This document shows, piece after piece, positions 38,899-48,657 of a DNA stretch of 64,000 bases (positions within the stretch are counted from its first letter, which is position 1; each line of letters opens with the position of its first letter). The stretch is from positions 1,302,001 through 1,366,000 of the forward strand of contig NZ_CP070368.1 in NCBI RefSeq assembly GCF_016919705.1, in the 5' to 3' direction. Made by a program: the position numbers and the translations under genes. This stretch comes from Paracoccus methylovorus. GTDB lineage: Bacteria > Pseudomonadota > Alphaproteobacteria > Rhodobacterales > Rhodobacteraceae. The notes under the pieces were generated by a model. It did not search any database, had not been told where the DNA came from, and was given only the letters and a program-made list of their open reading frames with translations.

Positions 38899-39569
38899 AG
38901 GTCAGCCCCCGCCAGTTGCAGTCTCTTGCCCGCGATGCGCAGGACCCTCGCCTGCACCTGCTGCTTGGCGGCACGGATCAGATTCAGGTCATGGGTGGCG
39001 ATCAGCACCGCCTTGCCCGAACGGTTCAGTTCGATCAACAGCTGCAAAAGCCGCATCGACATATCCCAGTCAAGGTTGCCAGTCGGCTCGTCGGCAAGGA
39101 TCAGGTCAGGCGACATGATGACGGCACGGGCAAGCGCGGCACGTTGCCGCTCACCCCCCGACAGTTCGGGCGGCATGGCGCGGGCATGGCCCGACAACTG
39201 CACCCATGCCAGCAGATCCCCCAGCGCATCCATGTCCACCTGCTGCCCCGAAACCAGCAGCGGCAGGGCGATGTTTTCCGCCACCGGAAGATGGTCAAGG
39301 AACTGCGTGTCCTGATGCACCACGCCCACCCTGCGGCGCAGCACCGCGATGGCGTCGCGCGACAGCGACCGCACGTCCTGACCGAATGCCGTCATGCGAC
39401 CCGCGCTTGGCAGCAGTTCGGCATAACACAGCCGCAGGAAGGTGGTCTTGCCCGCGCCCGAAGGTCCGGTCAGGAAATGGAACGAACCCGGCTGCAACGT
39501 CAGCGACATGTCGGCCAGCAGCGGATCGTTGCCGCTGTAACCGAAGGACAGGTTCTGCATCTCGATCAC
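38895..39569 (-). CDS. ftsE: Cell division ATP-binding protein FtsE
   Basis: The ATPase of FtsEX. The 224-residue protein has Walker [11 protein letters not shown]-loop VVHQDTQFLDHL, signature LSGGERQR, Walker B LILADEPTGNLD and switch ATHDLNLI. VHQDTQFL and NLDWDMS fit the FtsE branch. I chose GTG 39569 since AAAGGGA lies upstream; ATG 39560 would lose three residues. Sequence open further upstream to 39851 crosses the start of the divergent zinc-ribbon gene and is not coding for FtsE. Confidence 0.92.
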   Translation of the reverse strand: MIEMQNLSFGYSGNDPLLADMSLTLQPGSFHFLTGPSGAGKTTFLRLCYAELLPSAGRMTAFGQDVRSLSRDAIAVLRRRVGVVHQDTQFLDHLPVAENIALPLLVSGQQVDMDALGDLLAWVQLSGHARAMPPELSGGERQRAALARAVIMSPDLILADEPTGNLDWDMSMRLLQLLIELNRSGKAVLIATHDLNLIRAAKQQVQARVLRIAGKRLQLAGADL

Positions 39570-39693
39570 TGGTCGTCCCTTTCCGTGCGGGCTGCTTGGC
39601 GCGCGGTTCGTGGCTTGATAGAACAGTCGCGCGGCAAATGCGAGACGCCCGCGTGATCGAAACCGCCCCTGACCGGAGCCGAAAGACCAGCCC

Positions 39694-40674
39694 ATGCGCC
39701 TGACCTGTCCCCGTTGCGCGGCCCAATACGAGATCGCGGAATCCGCCATTCCAGCCGCCGGGCGCGAGGTCGAATGCTCGTCCTGCGGCCATGTCTGGCG
39801 CCAGCCGGGCCCGGGAAATTCCGCCCCGCCAAGCCAGATGGGCCCCCGCAACCCCTATGATCCCGAGGCGCGTCCGGCCCTTAGCCGGCAATTGGACGAA
39901 TCGGTGCTGGCCATCCTGCGCGACGAAGCCGCGCGCGAATTACGCGCCCGCGAAACAGAAACCCGCCGCGTCACCCCCGATCACATTCGCGCGACAGCAG
40001 ATGCCCAGATGCTGGAAGCGCAGCCAGAGACCAAACCGGAATCTGTGGACAGAGATATTGATGCCACAGCCGGCTCGCAGGTCGACTGGCCGGCTCTGAC
40101 CGTTACCGGCTCCTCGCCGGACGGGGCCGCTGACGCTGCCCCCCTCCAAAGAGGGGCGGAAGCAGAAACGCCCGACAGCGCGCCAGCGCTAGAAACCCCG
40201 ATCGCAGAGGACATCACCAAAGACCCGGTGGCCAAGGCCGCGCCGCAGGATCAGGACTCCACGCCGCCGTCCGACTGGCAAGAGCCCCTCGCCCGCGCCC
40301 TGCCCGATGCCGAGGAACTGGCCGCAACCCTGACCCGCACCGGTCCGCCACAGCCCGGTCCAAATCCGCATGCGGGCGACGACGCAGGGGAGGAACCCCA
40401 GGCCGCGCCGCTGATCCGCCCCGCCGCGTCGGAAGATATGCCCGTTGAAACAGCCCCACCCGAAGCGCCCGTGCCCGCCATCGTGCCGGCGCCCCGGCGA
40501 ACGGGCTATGCCTCGGGCTTCGGTCTTGCGGCCATGTTGGCGCTGGGGGTGGTGCTGCTCTATACGCTGGCGCCCAAGATCCCGGCCGAGGAAGGCGGCG
40601 GCTTGCTGGCCGGATGGCGTCAGCAGATCGATCACGGCCGGCTCTGGCTGCATGATCGCATCCTTGGCGAATAG
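39694..40674 (+). CDS. MJ0042-type zinc-ribbon membrane protein
   Basis: A 326-residue protein starting with a CPRC...CSSC zinc ribbon (cysteines 5, 8, 28, 31) of the MJ0042/zinc-ribbon_4 type. It continues as a long acidic, proline- and alanine-rich disordered stretch and ends with one transmembrane helix (about 270-292) and a short basic tail. The layout, with a zinc finger at the cytoplasmic N-terminus and a single anchor, is common in alphaproteobacteria next to ftsE, with which it is divergent here (124 bases between starts). The function is unknown; a role at the division site is only a guess from position. Confidence 0.8.
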   Translation: MRLTCPRCAAQYEIAESAIPAAGREVECSSCGHVWRQPGPGNSAPPSQMGPRNPYDPEARPALSRQLDESVLAILRDEAARELRARETETRRVTPDHIRATADAQMLEAQPETKPESVDRDIDATAGSQVDWPALTVTGSSPDGAADAAPLQRGAEAETPDSAPALETPIAEDITKDPVAKAAPQDQDSTPPSDWQEPLARALPDAEELAATLTRTGPPQPGPNPHAGDDAGEEPQAAPLIRPAASEDMPVETAPPEAPVPAIVPAPRRTGYASGFGLAAMLALGVVLLYTLAPKIPAEEGGGLLAGWRQQIDHGRLWLHDRILGE

Positions 40675-40680
40675 CCCTCG

Positions 40681-43182
40681 TCAGTTCTCCAGCAGACGGC
40701 CCAGATAGTCGCGCTCATCCCGCGGCCGCTCGCGTTCGCCGCTGCGACGGCGGATCTCGTCCTGCAACTCGCGAGCCTTGCGCGAGGGATCGCCCCCTTC
40801 GGCCAGAGGGTCGCCCGAGGTAATCGAGCCGCCGTCGCCCGACAGCGCCCGACCCAGCGGATCGGTCGGCGGCTGGTGACTATAGGGCTGGGCCAGTCCG
40901 CGCTGGCCGCGTGGATCGCCCGAAGGCCCCTCGGGCCCGTTTTCCTGCCCGCCCTGCTGCGGTTGTCCGTCCTGTCCCGGCTGCTGGTTCTGGGCCATCA
41001 TGTCACCCAGCGCCCGCATCCCCTCGCGCATGGACTGAATGGCCTGAGCCTGACGCTCCAACGCGCCGGCGGCATCACCCTCGCGCAGCGCCTGCTCGGC
41101 CTCTTCCATGGCGCGGCCGGCGTCATCAAGCTGCCGACCGGCCTCGTTGCCCTGCGGCGTGCCACGACCGGGCAATAAGCCGCGCTGGCGGCCCAGATCC
41201 TCGCGCAGCCCGCGCTGACGGTCGGCAAGCTGCTGGTTGTCCTGGCTGCCTTGCCCCTCCTGGCCCTGCTGCCACTGGCCGTATTGGTCCTGCATCTGGC
41301 GCATCGCCTCGTCCGCCAGCTTTTGCTGTTCGCGCAACGTCTCGGCCAGCCGGTCGGATGGACGTTGGCGTCCACCCTCGCCCCCTTCGGATTGCGTCAC
41401 CTGCATGTTCTGCATCATGCGGTTGAACTGCTCCAACAGTTCCTGCGCCTCCGCCATGCGGCCCTCGTTCATGAGGCGCTGGATTTCATCCATCATCTGC
41501 TGGATCTGGTCGCCGGTGATCTGCTGACGATCCTGCGGCGAGCGGTCGAAACGCTGCGCCGGATCCTGCCCTTGTTGCTGGGCAAGCATATCCAGATAGT
41601 CGTCAGTGGCCTGCTTCAACTCGTCCATCAGGCGCTGGATCTCATCCGGGCTTGCGCCGTTGCGGATCGCCTCGGACAGACGCTCTTGCGCCTGCTGCAT
41701 GCGTTCCAACGCATCGGCAAGACCGCCGTCCTCCAGCGCCACGGCGGCATCCCACAGCACCTGTGCCAGCTTGTTGCGCGCCTCCTCGCTGAGGTTGCCG
41801 GATTCCAGCGTGCCGATGGCGCCCTGCAAACCCGTGTAAAGCGCCTCGTCCATCAAGCCCTCGGGCTGCCAGCTGGCAGCGCGCAACACCTGTGCGCTGC
41901 GGGCGGCATTCCCGCGTGACCACAGCAGGTCACGCCGCACCTCGATCAAGGCCGCCGCCAAGGGATCGAAAAAACGCCGCCCGGGCAACACCATGCGCAT
42001 AGCGTGCGACACCCCCTGCTGCGCAATCCCATCCTCGACCTTCAGCGAGATGGTCACCGGCAGGTTGGCCCAGGGGTGGCGCGCCAGATCACCGACCAGC
42101 CGACCCCGGACCTCCTTGCGGCTGCCGGTGGCGGGCAAGGGCAGGTCCAGTTCGACCGGCTCGCGCGGCTCGGGCTCCATCGCCAGACCAAAGCGCCTGT
42201 CCACGGCGGCAAGGTCCAGATGGATGACCGCCTGCCCCGCTGCAATGCCATTATCGTCGCTGGCGGTGAATTCCTGCACCAGCCGGCCGTCGGCGCGGCG
42301 CTCGGGCGCCTTGCCGGGCGCCACCACTGGTTCCGCATCTGGCAGCACGGTCACGTCGAAACGTCGCCCCGCGACTTCGATCACCCCATCGCGTTCAGCC
42401 ATGAACTCCGGGGCCGAAGGCTCCCCGCCCGCAACCGCAGCGCCGATGTCCTGCGAGATTGCAGCACCTTCGCCATAAAGCCTGAAACTCAGCTTCGACC
42501 CCTTGGGCAGTTCCAGCAACTGCCCCTCGGGCAAGGCGTTCAGATACAGCGTCGGGCGCCGCGTATAGGCGGGGGGCTCGGCCCAGCCCTCCCACGAAGG
42601 CCCCGCCTCGGCACCGGGACGCACCTCGGGCAAAGGCCGGAAGGTTGCGCCCAGGGCGGCGATCCCCTGCCCCAACTGTCCGGTCGGGGCAAAGACCAGC
42701 GCCATGACCAGCGCCACCATCCCAACCAACCGCAACGCGACCGGATCACGCCAGCGCAACCGGGCATCCGGGGCAATCGGACGCGCCGCAGCCGCAGCCG
42801 CCTGCATCCGCGCCAGATGCGCCCGCCACAGCGCCGTCGAGCCATCGTCCTCCGCGCCCACCGCGACCCGGTCGCGCAAGGCCGAAAGCGGTCGGCCCGG
42901 CAGGTTCATATCCACCCGCACCCGCGCAGCCTCGGCCAAGGGGCGCCGGAAACGCCGCAGGCCCCAGCCCAAAGCCAGAATGCCCCCCAGAAACACCGCA
43001 GCCATGATCCAGAACAACAGGCGCGAAGACAGCAGGTCGGTCACGCCAAAGGCCAACGCCGCCAACACCAGTGCCGACAAGACACCCAAAGGCCAGAACG
43101 CACCGGCCAAGGCCTCCCACCACATGCCGGCGCGGGTCAGGCCGATTGCCCAGCGGATCTTGCGCGGCTCAGGTTGCCCCAT
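40681..43182 (-). CDS. TIGR02302/DUF4175 family membrane protein
   Basis: An 833-residue alphaproteobacterial protein. Two or three hydrophobic helices lie in the first 80 residues and another near 155-175. A large periplasmic domain follows (about 190-430, with GWAEPPAYTRRP), and then a very long glutamine/glutamate-rich helical region with repeated QRLMDEL and QQGQDPAQRFDR-like segments. The low-complexity C-terminus ends in DPLGRALSGD. This matches the family TIGR02302 as I recall it, whose function is unknown. Length and layout are normal. It converges with the zinc-ribbon gene, six bases apart. Confidence 0.85.
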   Translation of the reverse strand: MGQPEPRKIRWAIGLTRAGMWWEALAGAFWPLGVLSALVLAALAFGVTDLLSSRLLFWIMAAVFLGGILALGWGLRRFRRPLAEAARVRVDMNLPGRPLSALRDRVAVGAEDDGSTALWRAHLARMQAAAAAARPIAPDARLRWRDPVALRLVGMVALVMALVFAPTGQLGQGIAALGATFRPLPEVRPGAEAGPSWEGWAEPPAYTRRPTLYLNALPEGQLLELPKGSKLSFRLYGEGAAISQDIGAAVAGGEPSAPEFMAERDGVIEVAGRRFDVTVLPDAEPVVAPGKAPERRADGRLVQEFTASDDNGIAAGQAVIHLDLAAVDRRFGLAMEPEPREPVELDLPLPATGSRKEVRGRLVGDLARHPWANLPVTISLKVEDGIAQQGVSHAMRMVLPGRRFFDPLAAALIEVRRDLLWSRGNAARSAQVLRAASWQPEGLMDEALYTGLQGAIGTLESGNLSEEARNKLAQVLWDAAVALEDGGLADALERMQQAQERLSEAIRNGASPDEIQRLMDELKQATDDYLDMLAQQQGQDPAQRFDRSPQDRQQITGDQIQQMMDEIQRLMNEGRMAEAQELLEQFNRMMQNMQVTQSEGGEGGRQRPSDRLAETLREQQKLADEAMRQMQDQYGQWQQGQEGQGSQDNQQLADRQRGLREDLGRQRGLLPGRGTPQGNEAGRQLDDAGRAMEEAEQALREGDAAGALERQAQAIQSMREGMRALGDMMAQNQQPGQDGQPQQGGQENGPEGPSGDPRGQRGLAQPYSHQPPTDPLGRALSGDGGSITSGDPLAEGGDPSRKARELQDEIRRRSGERERPRDERDYLGRLLEN

Positions 43183-43210
43183 GACCCCGTCCCATCATTC
43201 TTCCGTGGTC

Positions 43211-43249
43211 AAATATCCCACGGGGGTCCGGGGGTGTGAAACCCCCGGC
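43211..43249 (-). terminator. Rhodobacteraceae-type GC hairpin after lysA
   Basis: CCGGGGGT and ACCCCCGG flank a five-base loop at 43228-43248, followed on the minus strand by ACCCCCGTGGGATATTT. This hairpin-plus-GGGATATTT arrangement recurs after genes across Rhodobacteraceae. It lies 24 bases beyond the lysA stop and probably ends that operon. Confidence 0.7.
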
Positions 43250-43272
43250 AACCACGCAGCGGGAAACGATAC

Positions 43273-44538
43273 CTAAAGCCATTCGGGGATGGTATCGCGT
43301 CCCAGCATTTCCTCAAGCGTCGGTCTTGCCCGAATGACGGCGAATTGATCGCCGCTGACCAGAACCTCTGGCACCAGTGGCCGCGAGTTGTATTCCGAGG
43401 CCATCACCGCGCCATAGGCTCCCGCCGAACGCAGCGCGACCAGATCGCCCGATGCCAACTCCGGCAGATCCACCGCCTTCTGGAAGGTATCGCCCGTTTC
43501 ACACACGGGGCCCACCACGTCGAACGGGGCAACTTCAGCGCCCGGCACGGCCTCGCGCACGGACACGATGTCGTGATGCGCGGAATACATCGCCGGCCGG
43601 ATCAGGTCGTTCATCGCCGCATCGAGGATCAGGAAGTCGCGCCCCTCGCCCTGTTTCAGATAGACCACCGAGGCAAGCAGGATCCCGGCATTGCCAGCGA
43701 TATTGCGGCCCGGTTCGATCTCGATCTCGCAGCCCAGATCCCCAACGGCCTCGCGGATCACATGCCCATATTCGATGGGCAAGGGCGGCGCATTGTTGTC
43801 GCGCCGATAAGGGATGCCCAAGCCCCCGCCCATGTCGAGCCGGGTAATGTCGTGTCCCTCGGCGCGCAGGGCCCGGGTCAGCCCGGCCATCTTGGCATAG
43901 GCTTGGCGATAGGGGTCCAGATCGGTCAACTGGCTGCCGATATGCATGTCGATGCCCACGACCTTGATACCGGGCAGGCGCGCTGCATGGGCATAGACCC
44001 CGCGCGCACGGGCGATGGGAATGCCGAACTTGTTTTCCGACTTGCCGGTCGCGATCTTCTCATGCGTCTTGGCATCCACGTCCGGATTCACCCGGACGGC
44101 GATCGGCGCCTCGACCCCCATGGAAGAGGCCACGCGCGACAAAAGCTCCAGCTCCGGCTCGGATTCGACGTTGAACTGGCGGATACCGCCTTCCAAAGCC
44201 ATGCGCATCTCGGATTCAAGCTTGCCGACGCCCGAAAAGACGATGCGGCTTCCGGGTACGCCAGCCGCCTTGGCCCGGGCATACTCCCCACCCGAAACGA
44301 TATCCATGCCGGCGCCCAGATCGCCCAGCAATTTCAACACCGCCAGATTCGAATTGGCCTTGACCGCAAAGCAGACCAGATGATCGGTCCATTCCAATGC
44401 CTGCTGGAACAGCTTGAAATGCCGGGTCAGCGTCGCGGTGGAATAGACATAGACCGGGGTTCCGACCTGGGCCGCAATGCGGGTCAGTGGCACGTCTTCG
44501 GCATGAAGCCAGCCGTCGACATAGTTGAAGTGATCCAT
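43273..44538 (-). CDS. lysA: Diaminopimelate decarboxylase
   Basis: PLP enzyme for the last step of lysine synthesis. The 421-residue protein has the PLP lysine in CFAVKANSN, a glycine-rich phosphate-binding MGGGLGIPY and EPGRNIAGNAG. The C-terminal VGPVCETGDTF and AGAYGAVMASEYNSRP carry the second active-site half (cysteine and tyrosine). ATG 44538 overlaps the stop of the DUF2834-like gene (TGATG); the open frame further upstream is that gene in another frame. It is the last gene of the argH-lipoprotein-DUF2834-lysA unit. Confidence 0.95.
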   Translation of the reverse strand: MDHFNYVDGWLHAEDVPLTRIAAQVGTPVYVYSTATLTRHFKLFQQALEWTDHLVCFAVKANSNLAVLKLLGDLGAGMDIVSGGEYARAKAAGVPGSRIVFSGVGKLESEMRMALEGGIRQFNVESEPELELLSRVASSMGVEAPIAVRVNPDVDAKTHEKIATGKSENKFGIPIARARGVYAHAARLPGIKVVGIDMHIGSQLTDLDPYRQAYAKMAGLTRALRAEGHDITRLDMGGGLGIPYRRDNNAPPLPIEYGHVIREAVGDLGCEIEIEPGRNIAGNAGILLASVVYLKQGEGRDFLILDAAMNDLIRPAMYSAHHDIVSVREAVPGAEVAPFDVVGPVCETGDTFQKAVDLPELASGDLVALRSAGAYGAVMASEYNSRPLVPEVLVSGDQFAVIRARPTLEEMLGRDTIPEWL

Positions 44539-44813
44539 CAGGTGATCCTGCGAGAGCGGATGAACAGATAAAGCGGCAGCGCGCAACCAAGCCCGAACGC
44601 CAGCGCCGGAAGCGTCAGAAGCGCCGCCCAGTTGCGGCGCAGCATGGTCTCGATCAGGCACCATAACGCCAGCGTGGCCTGCGCCACCAGATCGGATCCG
44701 CCGACGCCCTGCCAGAACGCCTCGCCCCGCCACAGCGCCACGATCAGGCCGGTCAGGGCAAGCAAGGCCCAGACCAGCCGCAGCGGTGTCAGTTCAGAGT
44801 TCAGTGACGACAC
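44538..44813 (-). CDS. DUF2834-like small membrane protein
   Basis: A 91-residue protein with three hydrophobic segments (RLVWALLALTGLIVAL, LVAQATLALWCLI, LLTLPALAFGLGCALPLYLFI) and a basic end. The LGCALPLYLF-RxR ending resembles DUF2834 proteins, but I am not certain of the family. GTG 44813 was chosen because GAGG lies nine bases upstream and the homology-like part starts there. It overlaps the 3' end of the lipoprotein gene by 20 bases, and its stop overlaps the lysA start. Confidence 0.6.
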   Translation of the reverse strand: MSSLNSELTPLRLVWALLALTGLIVALWRGEAFWQGVGGSDLVAQATLALWCLIETMLRRNWAALLTLPALAFGLGCALPLYLFIRSRRIT

Positions 44814-44949
44814 CGACAACTGCCTCACCGCTGATATGCACCCCGGGTTTGCGGGCAGGTTCGGGACGGGTCGGCGCACCATCGACACCGCAAGCCGCAA
44901 GGCTGGTCAGGATCAGGGCGAATACGGCAAAGATCAAATGCTGCGTCAT
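44794..44949 (-). CDS. Small lipoprotein between argH and lysA (LptM-like)
   Basis: A 51-residue lipoprotein: hydrophobic signal [17 protein letters not shown] with lipobox LAAC at residues 17-20, then a short tail rich in proline and glycine. The ATG overlaps the argH stop by four bases (ATGA) and the end overlaps the next gene. Tiny lipoproteins placed just before lysA occur widely; in enterics the one beside lysA-dapF is LptM (YifL), which helps assemble the LPS translocon LptD. Similarity here is of position and size more than sequence, so the name is tentative. Confidence 0.75.
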   Translation of the reverse strand: MTQHLIFAVFALILTSLAACGVDGAPTRPEPARKPGVHISGEAVVGVVTEL

Positions 44950-46358
44950 GCGGATTTTTCCTCCAGTTTTTCTTTCCAGCGCGCGATCTGGGCGCGGACT
45001 TGTGTCGGGGCGGTGCCGCCGTAGCTCAGGCGCGAGGCAACCGAGTTATGCACGCCAAGCACCGTATAGACATCGGCGGTAATCGCTGGGTTGACCGATT
45101 GCATCTGCTCCAGCGTCAGTTCCGGCAGATCGATGCCCGCCTTCTCGGCCATGGCGACCAGCGCGCCGGTGACATGATGGGCGTCGCGGAAGGGCAACCC
45201 GGCCTTTCGCACCAGCCAGTCCGCCAGATCGGTCGCGGTCGAAAAGCCCGAGCCCGCGGCCGCCTCAAGCCGGTCGCGGTTGGCGGACAGGTCCGACAGC
45301 ATCCCGGTCATCGCAGCCAAAGCCAGCATCAGGTTGTCGGCGGCATCGAAGACCTGTTCCTTGTCCTCCTGCATGTCCTTGGAATAGGCCAAGGGCAGGC
45401 CCTTCATGACGACGAACAGCGCGACCGTGGCGCCCAGGATGCGGCCGATCTTGGCGCGGATCAGTTCGGCCGCGTCGGGGTTTTTCTTTTGCGGCATGAT
45501 CGACGAGCCGGTCGAAAACCGGTCCGACATGGTGACGAAACGGAACTGGGCCGAGGACCAGATCACCAGTTCCTCTGCCAGTCGCGACAGATGAACGGCA
45601 CAGATCGCGGCACTCGACAGGAACTCCAGCGCGAAATCCCGGTCGCTGACCGCATCAAGGCTATTGGCCATCGGCCGGTCGAAGCCCAACTCCCGGGCAG
45701 TCGCCTCGCGATCGATGGGAAACCCTGTGCCCGCCAGCGCCGCCGCCCCAAGGGGTGATTCGTTCATGCGCTTTCGCGCGTCCTGAAAACGCGACAGGTC
45801 GCGGCCGAACATCTCGACATAGGCCATCATGTGATGACCCCAGGTTACCGGTTGCGCGGTTTGCAGATGCGTAAAGCCCGGCATGACCCAGTCCGCACCC
45901 TTTTCTGCCTGCGACAAAGCGACGCGGATCAGCGCACCCAAACCCTCGATGGCGGCATCGCATTGGTCGCGCACCCACAGCCGGAAATCCGTCGCAACCT
46001 GATCGTTGCGCGAACGCGCCGTATGCAGCCTGCCGGCGGGTTCGCCGATGATCTCTTTCAGCCGCGATTCCACGTTCATATGGATGTCTTCCAGCGCGGT
46101 CGAAAAGGGAAAGCCGCCCTTTTCGATCTCTGACAAGACCGTGAGCAGCCCTTCCCCGATGGCCTCGGCATCGCTAGTGCTGATGATACCTTGTGCGGCA
46201 AGCATCGCCGCATGGGCGCGGCTGCCCCGGATGTCCTGGGCATAGAGCCGTTGGTCGAAGCCGATCGAGGCATTGATCGCCTCCATGATCGCGTCAGGGC
46301 CTGCGGCGAAACGTCCACCCCACATCTGGTTGGCGGTGCGGCTGGGCTGCTCGGTCAT
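44946..46358 (-). CDS. argH: Argininosuccinate lyase
   Basis: Last enzyme of arginine synthesis, cleaving argininosuccinate to arginine and fumarate. The 470-residue product belongs to the fumarase/aspartase superfamily and has all three conserved regions: [26 protein letters not shown] and the flexible loop signature [12 protein letters not shown] with the catalytic serine. Its start is only 22 bases from the divergent thioredoxin-like gene. Its stop overlaps the lipoprotein start. argF and argD lie elsewhere, near the right edge of the window. Confidence 0.96.
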   Translation of the reverse strand: MTEQPSRTANQMWGGRFAAGPDAIMEAINASIGFDQRLYAQDIRGSRAHAAMLAAQGIISTSDAEAIGEGLLTVLSEIEKGGFPFSTALEDIHMNVESRLKEIIGEPAGRLHTARSRNDQVATDFRLWVRDQCDAAIEGLGALIRVALSQAEKGADWVMPGFTHLQTAQPVTWGHHMMAYVEMFGRDLSRFQDARKRMNESPLGAAALAGTGFPIDREATARELGFDRPMANSLDAVSDRDFALEFLSSAAICAVHLSRLAEELVIWSSAQFRFVTMSDRFSTGSSIMPQKKNPDAAELIRAKIGRILGATVALFVVMKGLPLAYSKDMQEDKEQVFDAADNLMLALAAMTGMLSDLSANRDRLEAAAGSGFSTATDLADWLVRKAGLPFRDAHHVTGALVAMAEKAGIDLPELTLEQMQSVNPAITADVYTVLGVHNSVASRLSYGGTAPTQVRAQIARWKEKLEEKSA

Positions 46359-46380
46359 AACTTGTCCTTCGGGGGGTGGA

Positions 46381-46935
46381 ATGCGTTGGTTGGTTCTTTA
46401 TACGGCGCTGCTGATCGGTGCAAATGCGGGTTTCAACCCGGCATTTTCCGGTGAAATCGACTGGCAGGCCGCACACGACGGCGGGCTGGCCAAGCTGGCG
46501 CAGACGGAACCGACGCCTGTGCCCGCGACGACCTTCACCGATCCTGACGGCGGCACGCACAGCCTTGCCGACTGGAAAGGCAAGGTGGTGCTGCTGAATT
46601 TCTGGGCCACATGGTGCGCCCCCTGTCGCGAGGAAATGCCCTCGCTCGACGCGCTGCAGGCGGAAATGGGTGGCGAGGATTTCGAAGTTCTGGCCATTGC
46701 AGCCGGCCACAATCCGCCGCCCGCAGTAAAGAAATTCCTGGATGAAGAGGGCATTACCCACCTGCCGGTGCGGCTGGACCCGCGTCAGCAACTGGCGCGC
46801 GAAATGGGGGTGATGGGCATGCCGGTGACCATCCTGATCGACCGCGACGGCAATGAGATCGCGCGGCTGATCGGCGGCGCCGACTGGTCCTCGGACACCG
46901 CGAAAGAGTTGATCAGACAGGCGACAGCGCCTTGA
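46381..46935 (+). CDS. TlpA-like periplasmic thioredoxin
   Basis: A 184-residue thiol-disulfide oxidoreductase of the TlpA/ResA type. The signal peptide (about 1-23, [16 protein letters not shown]) exports it. The thioredoxin domain has its active site WCAPC at cysteines 79 and 82, followed by [10 protein letters not shown], and the cis-proline strand in [12 protein letters not shown]. TlpA-like proteins reduce copper-binding and cytochrome-maturation factors, but the partner here is unknown. The ATG at 46381 follows GGGGGTGGA. Its 3' end overlaps the convergent tag gene by 23 bases. Confidence 0.88.
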   Translation: MRWLVLYTALLIGANAGFNPAFSGEIDWQAAHDGGLAKLAQTEPTPVPATTFTDPDGGTHSLADWKGKVVLLNFWATWCAPCREEMPSLDALQAEMGGEDFEVLAIAAGHNPPPAVKKFLDEEGITHLPVRLDPRQQLAREMGVMGMPVTILIDRDGNEIARLIGGADWSSDTAKELIRQATAP

Positions 46936-47488
46936 TGCGCGCGTGACATGGGCAATGGGTCATGTGGTCGTTGACCAGCCCGCAAGCCTGCATGAAGGCA
47001 TAGATGATCACCGGACCGCAAAAGTTGAACCCCCGTTTTTTCAAGGCTTTGGCCATTGCCTCGGATTCAGCGGTCTGGGTCGGCACCTGGCTTGGGCCCG
47101 AAAACTCGTTCTGAATCGTCCGGCCGTCGACAAAGGACCAGATAAAGGGCGAAAAACCCTCGCTCCCCTCGATGTCCAGAAACAGCCGTGCTCCCTTGAC
47201 CGTCGCCTCGATCTTGCCGCGATGGCGGATGATACCGGGGTTTTGCAGGGCACGCGCGATCTCATCCTCGCCCCAGCGGGCGACGCGTTCGGGATCGAAA
47301 CCTTCGAAAACCTCGCGAAAGGCGTCGCGTTTGCGCAGGATGGTGATCCAACTTAGCCCAGCTTGAAAGCCGTCCAGCACCAGCTTTTCCCAAAGCGCGC
47401 GGGAATCACGCTCTGGCACGCCCCATTCGTCGTCGTGATAGGCGACATAAAGCGGGTCGGAACCGCACCAGCCGCAGCGTTCGGTCAT
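46913..47488 (-). CDS. tag: DNA-3-methyladenine glycosylase I
   Basis: Excises 3-methyladenine from alkylated DNA to start base-excision repair. The 191-residue protein has the zinc-site residues (cysteine and histidine in ERCGWCGSDPLYVAYHDDEWG, and HMTHCPCH at the end). It also has the SWITILRKRDAFREVFEGFDP region that recognises the base and carries the catalytic glutamate nearby. ATG 47488 matches family starts; the frame is open to 47749, but that region belongs to the EAL gene on the other strand. Confidence 0.92.
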   Translation of the reverse strand: MTERCGWCGSDPLYVAYHDDEWGVPERDSRALWEKLVLDGFQAGLSWITILRKRDAFREVFEGFDPERVARWGEDEIARALQNPGIIRHRGKIEATVKGARLFLDIEGSEGFSPFIWSFVDGRTIQNEFSGPSQVPTQTAESEAMAKALKKRGFNFCGPVIIYAFMQACGLVNDHMTHCPCHARIKALSPV

Positions 47489-47589
47489 ATTGGGCAAGGA
47501 TCCATTAACCTCGAGTCGGGAAATCCTTCGCAGTTTACGCGATCTTAGGACCTGATCGCCAGAGTGCCCCCAATGACAGGAGGCTTGGC

Positions 47590-48417
47590 ATGACCGACAA
47601 TATTGATTCACAACCGGAAATGGGCTCTCCGCTGGATTTCGCCATGGATCAGCAGTCGCGAATGACCATGGCGACGGTGCGGCGCGCGGTGTCGCGCGGC
47701 GATGCGATTCTGGCCTATCAACCGGCGGTGCAGGCTGACCGCCCCGCACATGTGGCCTTTTACGAAGGGCTGATCCGAATCATCGACGAAACGGGGCGTA
47801 TCGTGCCGCTACGCGATTTCCTGCCGCTTGCCGAGACGACAGAGCTGGGACGCCAGATCGACTGCCTTTCCCTGTCACTGGGCCTGAAAACACTGGCCGA
47901 GGAACCCTCGCTTCGGATTTCAGTCAACATGTCGGCGCGCTCGATCGGTTATCCGGCGTGGCTGCGCACATTGCACGATGGTATTGCCGGGGACGACAGT
48001 ATTGGCGAACGGCTGATCCTTGAAATCACCGAAAGCTCTGCGATGGGCCTGCCCGAACTGGTGGGGCATTTCATGCAGGAATTGCAGGGCCGGGGTGTCA
48101 GCTTTGCGCTGGATGATTTCGGCGCGGGCTATACCTCTTTCCGTTATCTGCGCGACTTCTGCTTTGACATGATCAAGATCGACGGTCAGTTCATCCGTGA
48201 AATCGCCTTGCAGCGCGACAATCAGGTGCTGACGCGGGCGTTGCAATCCATCGCGCATCATTTCGACATGTTCACCGTCGCGGAATCGGTCGAGACGGCA
48301 GAGGACGCTGCCTTTCTGATCGACATGGGAATCGACTGCCTGCAGGGTTATTATTTCGGGGCGCCGACCATCGTGCCGCCGTGGAAATCGCCGGGCTCGA
48401 CCGTCAGGCGCAACTGA
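47590..48417 (+). CDS. EAL-domain protein (c-di-GMP phosphodiesterase type)
   Basis: A 275-residue stand-alone EAL domain with no GGDEF, PAS or membrane part. The signature residues are present although the first motif reads EGL rather than EAL (FYEGLIR near residue 58): asparagine in SVNMS, glutamate in LEITES, DDFGAG, lysine in MIKIDG, glutamate in AESVET and LQGYYFGAP. The metal- and c-di-GMP-binding set thus looks complete and hydrolysis of cyclic-di-GMP is likely. AGGAGG precedes the ATG. It is divergent from tag and alone in its transcript. Confidence 0.87.
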   Translation: MTDNIDSQPEMGSPLDFAMDQQSRMTMATVRRAVSRGDAILAYQPAVQADRPAHVAFYEGLIRIIDETGRIVPLRDFLPLAETTELGRQIDCLSLSLGLKTLAEEPSLRISVNMSARSIGYPAWLRTLHDGIAGDDSIGERLILEITESSAMGLPELVGHFMQELQGRGVSFALDDFGAGYTSFRYLRDFCFDMIKIDGQFIREIALQRDNQVLTRALQSIAHHFDMFTVAESVETAEDAAFLIDMGIDCLQGYYFGAPTIVPPWKSPGSTVRRN

Positions 48418-48657
48418 ACCGGTTCGCCCGAAGGCCGCATCTTGCCGGGATCTGCGCAGCATCATTTGAACCGCCTCGCGCAGCGCCTCAGCCAACCACG
48501 GTTCGCCGGGACAAGCCCGCCCGGGCGAGTCCACAAAGCCCTGCCACCCGCCTTCCTGCGTGACGCACCGCCGCCAAGTCCGCTTGACCTCGGGGAACGA
48601 AACAGCAAACAGTTCCCCTGTAACCGATATTCTCGGACATCTGGGAAGGAGCCCGTC

